This document shows positions 28,350 to 36,170 of a DNA stretch of 64,000 nucleotides, in pieces. Origin of the DNA: UMGS1696 sp964623635 (GTDB taxonomy: Bacteria > Bacillota > Clostridia > Oscillospirales > CAG-272). Within the stretch, counting starts at the first letter, position 1; each line of letters opens with the position of its first letter. The DNA lies in contig CAZUUA010000002.1 in NCBI GenBank assembly GCA_964623635.1, positions 114,723 through 178,722 of the forward strand, in the 5' to 3' direction. Made by a program: the position numbers and the translations under genes. A model generated the notes under the pieces. The model saw nothing but the letters and a program-made list of their open reading frames with translations. It was not told the DNA's origin and made no database searches.

Positions 28350-28423
28350 AAAGTGTAATTTTATGACCGACCTGATTCAGGCGAAAGGAGATTGCCCTCG
28401 TTTGGAGGGTGACAAGTAACAGT

Positions 28424-28981
28424 ATGGTAGTAGCAGGCGATTTTAAGAATGGCGTGACCTTCGATATGGAAGGCCAGGTAATGCAGGTTATCGAATTCCA
28501 GCACGTAAAGCCCGGTAAGGGAGCTGCGTTCGTTCGTACCAAGCTGCGCAACGTGATCACGGGTGCCGTGGTAGAAAAGACCTTCTCTCCCACCGATAAG
28601 TATCAGGATGCTCGTATCGACCGTAAGGAAATGCAGTACCTGTACAACGACGGCGATCTGTATTACTTCATGGATATGGAATCCTACGAACAGGTTCCCC
28701 TGGGTGTGGACATCATCGGGGACAGCCTGAAGTTCGTGAAGGAAGAAATGATCTGCAAGATCAACTCCTATAAGGACAAGGTATTCGCTGTAGAACCGCC
28801 CATGTTCGTGGAACTGGACATCATCGATTGCGAACCCGGCGTAAGAGGCGATACCGCTACCGGTGCCACCAAGAACGCCACCGTAGAGACCGGCGCTGTG
28901 ATCCGTGTTCCTCTGTTCATCAACCAGGGTGACAAGGTTCGTATCGACACCAGAACCGGTGAATATCTGGAAAGAGCATAA
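28424..28981 (+). CDS. efp: Translation elongation factor P
   Basis: 185 residues with the three OB-like domains of EF-P. It enters the ribosomal E site and relieves stalling at polyproline. The N-terminus VVAGDFKNGVTFDMEGQ is standard; the modified loop reads HVKPGKGAAFVRTK with Lys32 at the tip, the residue modified in many bacteria. I chose ATG 28424 by family alignment; the nearest SD (GGAGG, 28403-28407) is unusually far at 16 bases, while an in-frame GTG at 28409 would be too close to it. A CD1247-like gene follows. Confidence 0.95.
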   Translation: MVVAGDFKNGVTFDMEGQVMQVIEFQHVKPGKGAAFVRTKLRNVITGAVVEKTFSPTDKYQDARIDRKEMQYLYNDGDLYYFMDMESYEQVPLGVDIIGDSLKFVKEEMICKINSYKDKVFAVEPPMFVELDIIDCEPGVRGDTATGATKNATVETGAVIRVPLFINQGDKVRIDTRTGEYLERA

Positions 28982-29085
28982 CCCAAGGGTAGAACAACGT
29001 ACGAGAACGACAGGCTGTCCACGCACCAAACCGGGCAGCCTTCTTTCTACAGCCAAACGGAAATGAGGATGAAGGGAGAACACTC

Positions 29086-29565
29086 ATGAACACGAAGGAA
29101 TATAGCGCATACATCAAGGGGCTCCTGGAAGGTCTGCAGCTGGATCCTGCCAAGCCCGAGACCAAGGTGATCAACGCTCTCTGCGGCATCATCGAACAGA
29201 TGGCAGACGACATCGAGACCCTGAAGGCCAACACCCAGACCCTGCACGACTACGCAGAGGAGCTGGACGAAGATCTGGGCGCACTGGAAGAAGATTTCTA
29301 CGGCGAAGACGGCTGTGGCTGTGATTGCTGTGACGAAGAAGATGAGGATGATGACGACGACTGCTGCTGCGGTTGTGGCTGCCACCATCACGACGATGAT
29401 GAGGACGACGAAGACGACAGTGATTTCTACTGCGCTATGTGTCCCCATTGCGGCGAAAAGGTATACTTCGACGATACCATCGAGCCAGAAGATATCCTGT
29501 GTCCGGCCTGCCATAAGCCTCTGGTAGACGACAGCGAAGACGCAGACGAACAGAACAGCCTGTAA
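29086..29565 (+). CDS. CD1247-like protein: coiled coil, Cys/acid cluster, zinc ribbon
   Basis: 159 residues. An N-terminal helical region (~1-65: YIKGLLEGLQLDPAKPETKV, then a heptad-like stretch) matches the CD1247 N-terminal domain known by name only from clostridia. Residues ~77-115 are a cluster of Cys, His and long Asp/Glu runs. The C-terminus is a zinc ribbon with CPHCGEKV and CPACHK pairs (~122-146). It probably binds metal; its role is unknown. GGAG precedes the start. Its stop codon is inside the first unit of a tandem repeat. Confidence 0.75.
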   Translation: MNTKEYSAYIKGLLEGLQLDPAKPETKVINALCGIIEQMADDIETLKANTQTLHDYAEELDEDLGALEEDFYGEDGCGCDCCDEEDEDDDDDCCCGCGCHHHDDDEDDEDDSDFYCAMCPHCGEKVYFDDTIEPEDILCPACHKPLVDDSEDADEQNSL

Positions 29566-29629
29566 GGTCGTTCGACGGCCTGTAAGGTTTGTTTGACGGC
29601 CTGTAAGGTTGTTCGGCGACCTGTAATCG
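29558..29629. repeat. Short tandem repeat, three 20-21-bp units plus a partial fourth
   Basis: Units begin GCCTGTAAGGT and end ACG/GCG: 29558-29577, 29578-29598, 29599-29618, then ACCTGTAATCG from 29619. The first unit contains the last codons and TAA stop of the upstream gene. The last unit runs into a 14-bp palindrome. Confidence 0.88.
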
Positions 29630-29635
29630 ATTACA
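29622..29635. promoter_or_regulatory. Perfect 14-bp palindrome, possible operator
   Basis: TGTAATCGATTACA is fully palindromic. It has the size and symmetry of a dimeric repressor site but lies 123 bases before the -35 of the next gene, so a direct operator role is uncertain. Confidence 0.45.
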
Positions 29636-29648
29636 AATGCATATATCG

Positions 29649-29685
29649 AAAATGTGTAGGAATCTCCTGCACATTTTTGTTTTTC
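29649..29685 (+). terminator. Terminator after the CD1247-like gene
   Basis: AAATGTG-AGGA (from 29650) pairs with TCCT-CACATTT (29665-29676); TTGTTTTT follows. Confidence 0.85.
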
Positions 29686-29757
29686 CATAAAATCAAATGC
29701 CGTCCCGTTTTCGCTTATACCGATCATCGAGCCAAAAAAGAAAATCACCTTGCGCAC

Positions 29758-29786
29758 TTGACAGATGAAACCAATAGGAGTATAAT
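29758..29786 (+). promoter_or_regulatory. Sigma-A promoter of the glycyl radical enzyme gene
   Basis: Consensus TTGACA (29758-29763), 17-bp spacer, consensus TATAAT (29781-29786). Confidence 0.88.
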
Positions 29787-29858
29787 GACCTTATCCACAT
29801 GATTTTGCCAAACACCACCAGAATACGTTCTGCCGAATACGCATATGCGGAGGGTTTC

Positions 29859-31949
29859 ATGCAATACTACATCTACGATTATATCAAGTCCAAGCATTAC
29901 GACGAGCTGAAGGATCAACCTGCCTGTATCCGGGAAGCGATGCTCTTTCGCTGCGAAGCCCAGGAAATGGAGATCTTCTTGGACGAAACAGACGAGATCG
30001 CCGGTAGGTATGGTTTTGCCGCCATACCAGCCTACAAAAACGACCGCCATTTCTCTTATCACGATGTGTATACACCGGCACAACGGGCACTACGGCAGGA
30101 CATGGATCGGGTCATGCAGCTGCGTTCCTGGCCGGCCAAAGGACATACCTGCATCGACTACGGCCGGATCCTTCGAGAAGGCACGGACAGCTATGCCGAG
30201 ACGATCCGCCGGCGTCTCACTGAGCCAAACCTGGATACCGACGGCAAAACCTATCTGCAGGCCATGCTGATCTCCTTGGAGGCCGTGGCGATCTGGTCCG
30301 GCCGCTTTGCCGAGCTGTATCGGGAAAAGTGTGCGCAGGTGTCACCGGAAGAACGCCCTCGCTATGCCCGGATCTGTCAGGCACTGGAACGAGTCCCCAT
30401 GCAGCCTGCCCGTGATTTCTTAGAAGCCACACAGGCACTATGGCTGCTGCATTCCCTTGTGCCACTGTCAGAACGCAGCTGGGCCAGCATCTCCATCGGC
30501 CGCTTCGACCAGTTCATGTACCCCTATTGGGAAACGGCAGATGACGCGGAAAGAAAACGGATCCCGGCATATATCTGCTCTTTGTTCCGTCTGCTGGACA
30601 GCTACGGAGACGGTGCTTGTGCGCTGAATCTGGGCGGCATGGATGCAGATGGCCACGACCAAATGAACGACCTGTCCCGTGTGATCCTACAAGCGGAAAA
30701 GGATACCCGCCGCCGTTCCCCCATCATCACCGCTCGCATAACCCCGGATACCCCCGACGACATCTGGGACGCCCTGCTGGACGAAAAGCTGTTCACCATG
30801 GGTCAGCCCACCTTCTACGGGGAAGTGAACTGCCGCCGTGCCATGGAATATCGTGGTGTGCCCCATGCCGATGCTTGCCGATTTTCCGTCAATAGCTGCA
30901 TGGGTCTGGTGGTGGCCGGGCAGGAGATCGCCGATATGTGGGGTTGTATGTTCAATATGCACGCTCCGCTGGAGTTGACGGTCAACCACGGTGCCTTTTT
31001 TGTCGGCCCGTCTCCGCTGCCACTGCACACCGCACCATGCACACCCAAAAGCTTAGAGGAGCTGCTTTCCACCTATCGTTCCTATCTGCAGGAGCTGCTT
31101 ACCATGGCCGTCATGTTCAATGAACTGGAAGCCCAGAACGTGGCAGTCAACGAGCCCAATCCCTTCCTGTCCGTGTTCACCGAGGACTGCATCCGGTTGG
31201 CAAAGGACCGCATCGATGGCTGTCGGTACCGCACGGCCACCATGGAAGGCATGGCACTGACCAATACCGCCGATGCGATCTGCGCCATAGATACCCTGGT
31301 CTTCCGAGAAGGAAAGTATACCATAGACGAACTGGTGAACGCCGCTCTACACAACTACGAAAACTGCGGCACCATCCGCCGGGATATCCTGGCCTGTCCC
31401 AAGTACGGCACAGGCGATCCCTATGCCGACCGGATCACTGCCACCTTGTTCGATTATGTGGCAGGGATCTTAAAACCCATGGACACCGGAAACCGTCGCT
31501 ACGCCGGTTCGCTCCATACCATCGATACCAATGTAGGCTACGGTGCCGGATTGGGTGCCACGCTGGACGGACGACTGTCCCATACACCCATCAACAAAAA
31601 CGCCGGTCCCTCTCTGCAGGTGCTGACCAAGGAACCCACCTCCTTGGTGCTGTCCGCCGGGAAAATGCCTCAGTACAAATTCAGCGGCGGCCAACCCATC
31701 GACCTGCACTTTGACGTAGACGTCGTGCGCCACCAGCCACAGCGGATCCGGGAGCTGATCCAGATCTATTTCCAATCCGGCGGCCTACAGTTCCAGGTCA
31801 ACAGCGTCGATGCCGATACCCTGCGCAAGGCTCTGGCAGAACCGGAAAACTACCGGGATCTGATCGTGCGGATCGGTGGCTACAGTGGCTATTTCAACGA
31901 TCTGGCCCACGGCACCAAGCTGGAGCTGATCGAACGCTTTGATAAATGA
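29859..31949 (+). CDS. Glycyl radical enzyme of the pyruvate formate-lyase family, unknown substrate
   Basis: 696 residues from ATG 29859, shorter than the usual 760-850. The C-terminal glycyl radical motif reads RIGGYSGYF with the radical Gly at ~674. The thiyl cysteine is probably in FSVNSCMGL (Cys347); the CC pair of pyruvate formate-lyase and the CxE of diol dehydratases are both absent, so the reaction is not one of those with confidence. GGAGG lies 5 bases before ATG 29859. A longer form from ATG 29799 is possible, but that start is only ~6 bases after the likely transcription start. No radical SAM activase is nearby. Confidence 0.85.
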   Translation: MQYYIYDYIKSKHYDELKDQPACIREAMLFRCEAQEMEIFLDETDEIAGRYGFAAIPAYKNDRHFSYHDVYTPAQRALRQDMDRVMQLRSWPAKGHTCIDYGRILREGTDSYAETIRRRLTEPNLDTDGKTYLQAMLISLEAVAIWSGRFAELYREKCAQVSPEERPRYARICQALERVPMQPARDFLEATQALWLLHSLVPLSERSWASISIGRFDQFMYPYWETADDAERKRIPAYICSLFRLLDSYGDGACALNLGGMDADGHDQMNDLSRVILQAEKDTRRRSPIITARITPDTPDDIWDALLDEKLFTMGQPTFYGEVNCRRAMEYRGVPHADACRFSVNSCMGLVVAGQEIADMWGCMFNMHAPLELTVNHGAFFVGPSPLPLHTAPCTPKSLEELLSTYRSYLQELLTMAVMFNELEAQNVAVNEPNPFLSVFTEDCIRLAKDRIDGCRYRTATMEGMALTNTADAICAIDTLVFREGKYTIDELVNAALHNYENCGTIRRDILACPKYGTGDPYADRITATLFDYVAGILKPMDTGNRRYAGSLHTIDTNVGYGAGLGATLDGRLSHTPINKNAGPSLQVLTKEPTSLVLSAGKMPQYKFSGGQPIDLHFDVDVVRHQPQRIRELIQIYFQSGGLQFQVNSVDADTLRKALAEPENYRDLIVRIGGYSGYFNDLAHGTKLELIERFDK

Positions 31950-31956
31950 CCAACAG

Positions 31957-31996
31957 AAAAGACCGTATCCCATTCAAAAAGGGTACGGCCTTTTTC
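31957..31996. terminator. Bidirectional terminator between convergent genes
   Basis: AAAAG-CCGTA-CCC arm (31957-31970) pairs with GGG-ACGG-CTTTTT (31981-31995) with small mismatches; T-runs on both strands. Confidence 0.85.
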
Positions 31997-32010
31997 ACGT
32001 AAACACCATA

Positions 32011-32547
32011 TTATTTCCCGCGCCGCAGCTTGTGGTACTGCCAGAAAAACTGCCCAAAGATCACCAGATACAATGCGATCAGCGCACCGTAGATACAAGA
32101 CAGTACATAGGCTTTTTGCAGAAGCATATACAGCAGAGAGGGCAGCAGCACACAGACGAACAGCAGGAGCAGCGGCCACAGACGACCCTTGGCTACCCGT
32201 TCCAGCATCTGCATCCGGGACGCATCGTCACAGAAGATCTCCTCCTCTTTCCCGTCCATCATTGCTGACGGCTTGCGAAAATAGCTGTAGCCAAAATAGT
32301 CCTGCAAATATTCCCAGCCGCAATCCCGGAACATCTGCACGTATTCTTCCTTGTGCTCCAACCCATCCTGGTTGTAGTCCAGCTGATAGACCACATCCTC
32401 CGGTTCGCATTTGGTAAAGTGATACACCCCCAAACCCGTCACGGATTGGAATTTCCAGCCAGCCTTGTGCATGGTGCGCAGATATTCCTGTTCCTCTGCG
32501 TATTGGTATATCGTGTAGAATTTGATCTGCTTTTTTGTTTCCATCAT
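32011..32547 (-). CDS. DUF2812-type membrane protein
   Basis: 178 residues. The soluble N-terminal part (1-115; FYTIYQYAEEQEYLRTMHKAGWKF, then a repeat-like GWEYLQDYFGYSYFRK) is typical of DUF2812; two helices (~122-142 and ~147-168) follow. DUF2812 genes usually sit beside PadR-type regulators, as here, and the pair is thought to respond to membrane or antimicrobial stress; that role is inferred. The start overlaps the padR stop as ATGATG with AGGAGG upstream; 32544 is an equally good start. Confidence 0.85.
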   Translation of the reverse strand: MMETKKQIKFYTIYQYAEEQEYLRTMHKAGWKFQSVTGLGVYHFTKCEPEDVVYQLDYNQDGLEHKEEYVQMFRDCGWEYLQDYFGYSYFRKPSAMMDGKEEEIFCDDASRMQMLERVAKGRLWPLLLLFVCVLLPSLLYMLLQKAYVLSCIYGALIALYLVIFGQFFWQYHKLRRGK

Positions 32548-32858
32548 AATGCCTCCTGTGCATTGCGGTATAACCGTTCGATCCGCTGTTTCTCGATCTG
32601 CAGCACTTCCGTCCCCAGTGCCGTGATCTGGTAGATCTTTCGCTTTTCTTCTTCCCGAACGAACTGGATCAGCCCATCCTTTTCCATCTTCGATAAACTG
32701 CCATACATGGTCCCCGGCGTCAGGCGAACGGCACCATCCGTCATCTGCTCGACCATTTGCACAATGCCGTACCCATGGTTGGGCTTTTGTAGACAGAGCA
32801 GGATGTAGAACGCCGTCTCTGTCATGGGAACATATACCTTTTGAATATGTGCGTCCAT
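32544..32858 (-). CDS. PadR-family transcriptional repressor
   Basis: 104 residues from ATG 32858. The winged helix shows TETAFYILLCLQKPNHGYGIVQ (~12-33), LTPGTMYGSLSKMEKDGLI and the wing REEEKRKIYQIT, the PadR signature. It lacks the long C-terminal domain and has a short dimerising helix. It likely represses its own operon through the palindromes at 33141-33172. GAGG precedes the start; the stop overlaps the DUF2812 gene, so regulator and target are translationally coupled. Confidence 0.92.
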   Translation of the reverse strand: MDAHIQKVYVPMTETAFYILLCLQKPNHGYGIVQMVEQMTDGAVRLTPGTMYGSLSKMEKDGLIQFVREEEKRKIYQITALGTEVLQIEKQRIERLYRNAQEAL

Positions 32859-32890
32859 ATGCACCTCTTTCTAATCAAATCTGTGGATCC

Positions 32891-33109
32891 TTACGCCTGT
32901 GTATCTTTTTTCGCTTTTGAAATGATCATACCGATGACCGTTCCCACAAACAGTCCATAGGACAAGTAGTCCGTCCCAAACAGGAGACCAAAGCAGATCC
33001 CCAGACACAATCCTGCCGACGTATCGTTGTCCTTTTTCTGTACCGCCCACAAAGCCATCGACAAACCCAAACATATCCACGGCAGTGCCGCCATCACAAA
33101 ATCTTTCAT
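32891..33109 (-). CDS. Small membrane protein, first gene of the PadR operon
   Basis: 72 residues from ATG 33109 (SD AGGAG). Three hydrophobic segments: ~4-18, ~29-45 (GLCLGICFGLLFG) and ~49-63, with a Lys-rich end. No family recognised. It lies between the operator-promoter and padR, so it is co-regulated with the DUF2812 protein. A longer reading from 33190 would begin at the -35 box and is rejected. Confidence 0.7.
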   Translation of the reverse strand: MKDFVMAALPWICLGLSMALWAVQKKDNDTSAGLCLGICFGLLFGTDYLSYGLFVGTVIGMIISKAKKDTQA

Positions 33110-33140
33110 GGTAGTATCTCCTACGATCTGTATTTTACTG

Positions 33141-33172
33141 CGATATATCGTACTGCGATATAGTATATCGCA
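33141..33172. promoter_or_regulatory. Probable PadR operators
   Basis: A perfect 19-bp palindrome TGCGATATAGTATATCGCA (33154-33172) covers the -10 box, and a second palindrome CGATATATCG (33141-33150) lies just downstream at the expected transcript start. Both share TGCGATATA. Position and symmetry fit autorepression by PadR. Confidence 0.75.
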
Positions 33173-33190
33173 CTTCGATGCATTTGTCAA
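33162..33190 (-). promoter_or_regulatory. Sigma-A promoter of the PadR operon
   Basis: Minus strand TTGACA (33185-33190), 17-bp spacer, TATACT (33162-33167), overlapped by the palindromic operator. Confidence 0.85.
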
Positions 33191-33255
33191 GAGGGTATGG
33201 AAAATTTTTGAAAAAATATCGCCGATCCTACGGTAGCAGAAAAATCACAAAACGC

Positions 33256-33284
33256 TTGACACCAATTGCCGAAAGTGGTATACT
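33256..33284 (+). promoter_or_regulatory. Sigma-A promoter of solute-binding lipoprotein gene 2
   Basis: TTGACA (33256-33261), 17-bp spacer ending GTGG, TATACT (33279-33284). The leader is about 100 bases. Confidence 0.82.
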
Positions 33285-33392
33285 ATAATCAAAGCTGATT
33301 CGGGTTGAACACTTGCCAATAGCTTTTTGACCGGTCAACTTCAATCAACCAGCATTGACTATGAAAAATCATTTTTGTGTGAGGAGATACCT

Positions 33393-34886
33393 ATGTCGAA
33401 CCGAAATTACTTGATCCTGATTTTAGCACTCCTGTTGACCATGTCCTCCATGACCGCTTGTGGAACAACGACCCAAGAAGAAACCACGGCGCAAACAGAC
33501 GAGACCCAGACCCAGCAAGTCGAGACCGAAGAAGAGGCAGACAGCCTGACACGCCGTGCTTTGGTGGAAGATGGCTTGCCTGCGATCGATTTTGAAGGTG
33601 CCCAGTTCGCCACACTTTCCTGTAACGAAAATATTTACGACACCAGTATGTATGGGGAAGAGATCGGTTCTCCCTTGCACGACGCCGTGTATCTGCGAGA
33701 CAGAACGGTGGAAGAACGCTTCAATATCAAATTCCAGCACAACCAGGTCCACTACAGCCAGCACGTTGGAATGCTGGAAAAGGCGGTTTTGGCCGGGACA
33801 GACGAGTTCCAACTGTACATGGGACAGGCCATCGTCTCTGCCAATCTGGCGCTGAAGGATTACTACCTGAACTGGAAGGACGTTCCCCACATCCAATACG
33901 ATAAGCCCTGGTATAGCCAAGCGACCAACGACGCCATGACCCTAAATGGCAGGAACTATGTCATGCTGGGTGCTACGGATATCTCTGCTGTTGGTTATGC
34001 ATACTGTATGTACATGAACCTGGATGAAGCCACAAACATTGGCATCCCCGACATTTACGACACGGTCAATGCTGGAGACTGGACATACGATGTGCTTCTG
34101 GAATATACAGAAGCCTATGCCAGAGACACCGACGGGAACGGCATCATGGAAGACGGCGATTTCTACAGCTATGCGACCCGTCCCGGCGACATTCCCACCT
34201 TCATGTGGGCGTTTGAAGCGGATATTTTGACTGTGTCTGACGATGGCGTAGTGGACATCCTGTTCGGCGACGAAAAGACCGTGGCCGTAGCAGAGCGAGT
34301 CTCCAAGCTGTACAAGGACAATCCCAACGTATCGACCACCGGTTCTCAGGTGGAATACGACGGTGGCTATGTCTTCAACGGCGGTGCCAAGTTCGTAGAG
34401 GATCAGGCGCTCATTGCCTCCGGCTTTGTCAAGGACTCGATCAGTCCGTCCTTCCTGGAATACGAAGCCAACTATGCCATCATCCCCTATCCCAAATTCG
34501 ATGCAGAACAGGTAGAGTACCACACCATTTCCGACGGCAGCCACGGCGTTCTCTGTGCCCCTGTGACCGTGCAGAACGTAGAGCTGGTGGGTGTCATCAC
34601 AGAAGCCTGCAACGTAGAAGCCTGGAAGCAGATCGAACCGGTGTATTATGATACAGCCTTGAAGTTCCGTGGGGTGCGGGACGAAGGTTCCATTGCCATG
34701 CTGGATCTGATCCTGAATTCCCGTATCCAGGACTTCGCCTATATGCACGGCACCATTGGCTACGGACTCACCGGCCTGACCACCATCGTGACCGGCTCCA
34801 AGGATACGGCATCCTATGTGGCGTCCACGATCAATTCTGCCACCAAGGATTACCAGAAGCTGGTGGATCATTATTTCGATAAATAA
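33393..34886 (+). CDS. Extracellular solute-binding lipoprotein, second copy
   Basis: 497 residues from ATG 33393 (AGGAG upstream). Signal and lipobox SMTAC (Cys23), then a Thr/Gln/Glu-rich linker. The mature part shares with the protein at 2.5-3.9 kb the tract AVYLRDRTVEERFNIKF, PWYSQATNDAMTLNGRNY, an EF-hand-like loop DTDGNG and the GFG-type tail, so they are paralogues. It should bind a saccharide outside the cell for an ABC importer. No permease genes adjoin it; it is monocistronic between a promoter and a terminator. Confidence 0.87.
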   Translation: MSNRNYLILILALLLTMSSMTACGTTTQEETTAQTDETQTQQVETEEEADSLTRRALVEDGLPAIDFEGAQFATLSCNENIYDTSMYGEEIGSPLHDAVYLRDRTVEERFNIKFQHNQVHYSQHVGMLEKAVLAGTDEFQLYMGQAIVSANLALKDYYLNWKDVPHIQYDKPWYSQATNDAMTLNGRNYVMLGATDISAVGYAYCMYMNLDEATNIGIPDIYDTVNAGDWTYDVLLEYTEAYARDTDGNGIMEDGDFYSYATRPGDIPTFMWAFEADILTVSDDGVVDILFGDEKTVAVAERVSKLYKDNPNVSTTGSQVEYDGGYVFNGGAKFVEDQALIASGFVKDSISPSFLEYEANYAIIPYPKFDAEQVEYHTISDGSHGVLCAPVTVQNVELVGVITEACNVEAWKQIEPVYYDTALKFRGVRDEGSIAMLDLILNSRIQDFAYMHGTIGYGLTGLTTIVTGSKDTASYVASTINSATKDYQKLVDHYFDK

Positions 34887-34896
34887 ACCCATAGAG

Positions 34897-34925
34897 AAAT
34901 GTGCGGAGCCTCTGCACATTTTTTC
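34897..34925 (+). terminator. Terminator after solute-binding lipoprotein gene 2
   Basis: AAATGTGC (34897-34904) / GCACATTT (34914-34921), 9-base loop, then TTTT. It closely resembles the stem at 29649-29685. Confidence 0.9.
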
Positions 34926-34982
34926 TATGCCCGAATCCACAAAAACAAACACAAAAACACGCAAATGCGATTACCGTTTCTG

Positions 34983-35011
34983 TTGACATACGACCGAATG
35001 TGTGGTATACT
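34983..35011 (+). promoter_or_regulatory. Sigma-A promoter of the DeoR-type gene
   Basis: TTGACA (34983-34988), 17-bp spacer ending TGTGG, TATACT (35006-35011); leader of ~105 bases. Confidence 0.85.
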
Positions 35012-35121
35012 ATAGACAACAAAGCCGACCTTGCGCAAAGCAGCTTTTCAGATCCGCTGTGTACAAAGCTCCATAGCATTGAACAAAATGTAATTTTTGT
35101 ATGAAAAGCAGGAGGGATACC

Positions 35122-35907
35122 ATGTTTACAGAAGAACGACAAAACGCTATCGCCGAAACGATCCGGCAAAAAGGGAAGATCACCATCGGTGAGATCACCG
35201 AAACCTACGGCATATCCGACGAATCTGCACGGCGTGACCTGCGTGTACTGGAAGCGGCAGGTTTGTGCAGACGTACCCACGGCGGCGCCATCGTGTTGAC
35301 CCAGGTCAGCGTTCGTCCACCGGCAGACCGCAACTACGACACCATGCCCATTTACCCCGATTACGATGCCATTGCCAAGGTCGCCGCCACATACATCCGG
35401 GAAAACGACATCGTCTACCTCACCGGCGGTTCCTTCGGCTTTTTGATCCTGCGCTACCTGCCAAGGGACATCCACTACACATTGGTGGTAAACAACGTGG
35501 ATGTGGCCCAAAAGCTGCGTTCCTATGCCAACATCGACGTGTATCTGGCCGGTGGCAAAATGCGGCAGAGCGGTTCGCTGGTGGATACCATGGCAGCAGA
35601 CTTTGTGCGGCGGCTCCATTTTGATCTGTGCCTTCTCACCGGGGCCGGTCTGACCGCCACCTTCGGCCTGTCCAACGGCACCGACGAAACAGCAGCTTTC
35701 CAGCGGATCCTTTTGCAAAACAGCCGGAAAAAGCTGCTGCTCCTGCCTGCATCCAAGATCGGCACCGATTCCTTCATCCAGGTGTGCCCGGCAGAAGCAT
35801 TCGATACACTCATCACCGATTGGGAATGCCTGGACGAACATCGCAGTGCGCTCACCGAAGCCGGTGTAGAGGTGGTCGTTGTGCCGGAACCGGAGACAGC
35901 ACAATGA
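35122..35907 (+). CDS. DeoR-family sugar-responsive repressor
   Basis: 261 residues from ATG 35122 (GGAGG upstream). The HTH reads RQKGKITIGEITETYGISDESARRDL followed by EAAGLCRRTHGGA, the DeoR fingerprint. The C-terminal sensor domain resembles ribose-5-phosphate isomerase-like folds, with AGGKMRQSGSLVD and LLPASKIGTDSF. Such repressors sense phosphorylated sugars and control nearby catabolic genes; candidates here are the lipoprotein and oxidoreductase genes on each side. The stop overlaps the next start (ATGA). Confidence 0.9.
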   Translation: MFTEERQNAIAETIRQKGKITIGEITETYGISDESARRDLRVLEAAGLCRRTHGGAIVLTQVSVRPPADRNYDTMPIYPDYDAIAKVAATYIRENDIVYLTGGSFGFLILRYLPRDIHYTLVVNNVDVAQKLRSYANIDVYLAGGKMRQSGSLVDTMAADFVRRLHFDLCLLTGAGLTATFGLSNGTDETAAFQRILLQNSRKKLLLLPASKIGTDSFIQVCPAEAFDTLITDWECLDEHRSALTEAGVEVVVVPEPETAQ

Positions 35908-36119
35908 GCCGCCACCTAAGTCGGGAACAATTCCTGCGTGACCGGATCTTAGACCGCTACCCCAGCCTGCGCCAGTTCGCCATCCAAAACGACATCCCCT
36001 ACAGCTCTGTGCTGACCATATTGGAACGTGGCATCGGCGGCGCCTCCTTTGACACTGTCATGCACCTGTGTCAAGCCGTAGACATAGATCCCCTTGCCTT
36101 GTACCAACATAGACCATAA
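35904..36119 (+). CDS. Small XRE-like helix-turn-helix protein
   Basis: 71 residues. SLRQFAIQNDIPYSSVLTILERGIGGASFDTVMHLCQAVDIDPLALY (about 21-67) has the spacing of a lambda/XRE-type HTH. It starts at ATG 35904, overlapping the DeoR stop by ATGA, so the two are translationally coupled. It is too short for a separate sensor domain. It may be a second DNA-binding partner of the DeoR protein, which is inference. Confidence 0.75.
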   Translation: MSRHLSREQFLRDRILDRYPSLRQFAIQNDIPYSSVLTILERGIGGASFDTVMHLCQAVDIDPLALYQHRP

Positions 36120-36122
36120 CCA

Positions 36123-36160
36123 AAAAGGTCGTGTACCTCAAAAGGATACCGACCTTTTCT
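36123..36160. terminator. Bidirectional terminator
   Basis: AAAAGGTCG (36124-36132) pairs with CGACCTTTT (36151-36159), with further pairing inside (GTACC/GGATAC); T-runs on both strands. Confidence 0.88.
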
Positions 36161-36170
36161 ATCGCAAATT

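Noticed and set aside
29558..29629. CRISPR array
   Set aside because: Units are directly adjacent with no spacers.
29785..29802. Five-codon upstream peptide overlapping the first possible start of the glycyl radical enzyme
   Set aside because: Its ATG overlaps the -10 box TATAAT, so it would not be transcribed.
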